Assembly (NCBI GenBank): GCA_010206225.2
Contig: VIQU02000006.1
Span: 1 to 64,000 of the forward strand
DNA from: Lachnospiraceae bacterium MD308
Lineage (GTDB): Bacteria > Bacillota > Clostridia > Lachnospirales > Lachnospiraceae
Reading direction: 5' to 3'
Length of the DNA: 64,000 nt
The notes under the pieces were generated by a model. It had not been told where the DNA came from, ran no database searches, and saw only the letters and a program-made list of their open reading frames with translations. Below are positions 63,221-64,000 of the stretch, in pieces. How positions within the stretch are numbered: the first letter of the stretch is position 1; each line of letters opens with the position of its first letter. The translations under genes and the position numbers were made by a program.

Positions 63221-64000
63221 TCAGAACCCACGATCCTTCGGCTCTTCACTTGGGTAGTAAACATCCAAAAGCTTCGTATCTATTCTGTCGAGTTCTTCTC
63301 TTGGAAGAAGGTGCAGAAGTTCCCAGCCGAGATCAAGTGTCTGTTCTATCGTACGGTTTTCTGTCGGTCCCTGACCGACATACCGCTTCTCGAATTCTAT
63401 ACCGAATTTCAGATATTTCTTATCCAGCGGTGATAATTCATCCTCACCGATAACAGATGCCAAGTTTCTTGCTTCTCCTACCTTCGCATAAGCGGAGAAT
63501 AACTGGTTGGCAAGGCTCTGGTGATCGTCTCTTGTATAACCCGCGCCGATTCCGTCCTTCATAAGTCTGGACAGAGAAGGCAGGATACTAATCGGCGGAT
63601 ATATGGACTGACCATGCAGGTTCCTGTCCAGTACAATCTGACCTTCTGTAATATAACCGGTCAGGTCAGGAATCGGATGCGTGATATCATCATTCGGCAT
63701 GGTAAGGATCGGAAGCTGTGTCACGGAACCAAGCGCGTTCTCTACGATACCGGCACGCTCATAAATCGTAGCCAGCTCACTGTACAAATATCCCGGATAG
63801 CCTTTTCTTGATGGTATCTCCCCTTTTGATGACGACACCTCACGCATCGCCTCCGCAAAAGACGTCATATCCGTCAGGATCACAAGAATATGCATATTAC
63901 ATTCAAATGCAAGATACTCTGCTACAGTAAGCGCCACCTTCGGCGTAATCAGACGCTCTACGACCGGATCATTGGCAAGATTAAGAAACATACACACATG
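63221..64000 (-). CDS. atpB: V-type ATP synthase subunit B (partial, N-terminus outside window)
   Basis: The C-terminal ~260 residues of the non-catalytic B subunit are present. They include [19 protein letters not shown] and the [18 protein letters not shown] segments, followed by [22 protein letters not shown]. The gene continues past 64000 on the minus strand. It alternates with the catalytic A subunit in the ATPase head. The A-subunit gene is expected just outside the window. Confidence 0.93.
   Translation of the reverse strand, partial: HVCMFLNLANDPVVERLITPKVALTVAEYLAFECNMHILVILTDMTSFAEAMREVSSSKGEIPSRKGYPGYLYSELATIYERAGIVENALGSVTQLPILTMPNDDITHPIPDLTGYITEGQIVLDRNLHGQSIYPPISILPSLSRLMKDGIGAGYTRDDHQSLANQLFSAYAKVGEARNLASVIGEDELSPLDKKYLKFGIEFEKRYVGQGPTENRTIEQTLDLGWELLHLLPREELDRIDTKLLDVYYPSEEPKDRGF

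Overview
The window looks like chromosome of a gut-type Lachnospiraceae (Clostridium cluster XIVa) bacterium. The signs are moderate GC, strong GGAGG ribosome sites, split two-subunit transketolases, a V-type ATP synthase, an arginine deiminase pathway, many GPH/AGCS/MATE transporters and a tRNA without an encoded CCA. This assignment is an inference from gene content. No prophage, IS element or CRISPR array was seen.

Layout. (1) 321-2000: lipoprotein with trigger-factor-like segment plus histidine phosphatase. (2) 2025-11502, minus strand: a sugar/polyol catabolic operon (LacI regulator; substrate-binding protein, ATPase and permease of a ribose-type ABC importer; split transketolase; GlpK-like kinase; zinc polyol dehydrogenase). 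(3) 11549-16714: a RpiR regulator divergent from a second split transketolase, with a different FGGY kinase and a cyclase-family hydrolase. (4) 16808-19010: a secreted protein behind a poly-G promoter, a GH25 lysozyme, a hairpin-rich intergenic stretch and a holin-like type I toxin with an antisense RNA. (5) 19093-24181: GH5, GH43, GPH symporter and an AraC protein with a shortened DNA-binding domain. (6) 24259-28274: ECF-type nickel/cobalt importer, LarB and a DUF3842 protein. (7) 28411-34939: degraded PIN toxin locus, carbamate kinase, a double-AraC regulator, a TIGR00300/LOR-SDH type ornithine cyclodeaminase, ornithine carbamoyltransferase and arginine deiminase. (8) 35329-48717: HTH-ImmA protein next to a toxin remnant; then two operons (hydantoin-racemase-like protein, two AGCS symporters, MATE; and malic enzyme, two NodB/PuuE-type hydrolases, argininosuccinate lyase, NhaC) with a FadR-type regulator. 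(9) 48883-52691: Phd/RelE-type TA pair, MATE, phosphopentomutase and tRNA-Lys. (10) 52700-64000: aminotransferase/SDR/YkvI operon, a probably frameshifted XRE regulator, a DUF255 thioredoxin-fold protein, ATC hydrolase plus M20 amidohydrolase, ProC, and the D and (partial) B subunits of a V-type ATP synthase.

How the parts may work together. Both transketolase clusters have the logic ketose, then ketose phosphate, then C2 transfer, but with different kinases, regulators and entry enzymes, so they probably serve two different unusual sugars or polyols. The arginine block would give ATP from carbamoyl phosphate and then deaminate ornithine. Its cyclodeaminase family is, to my recollection, nickel-pincer-nucleotide dependent, which would explain the nearby LarB and nickel importer. 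The malic-enzyme operon can be read as a route in which an ASL-type lyase yields fumarate that drains through malate to pyruvate. Several accessory genes are visibly damaged or switchable: a poly-G promoter spacer, a shortened AraC protein, two toxin remnants, and an XRE gene split by one base.
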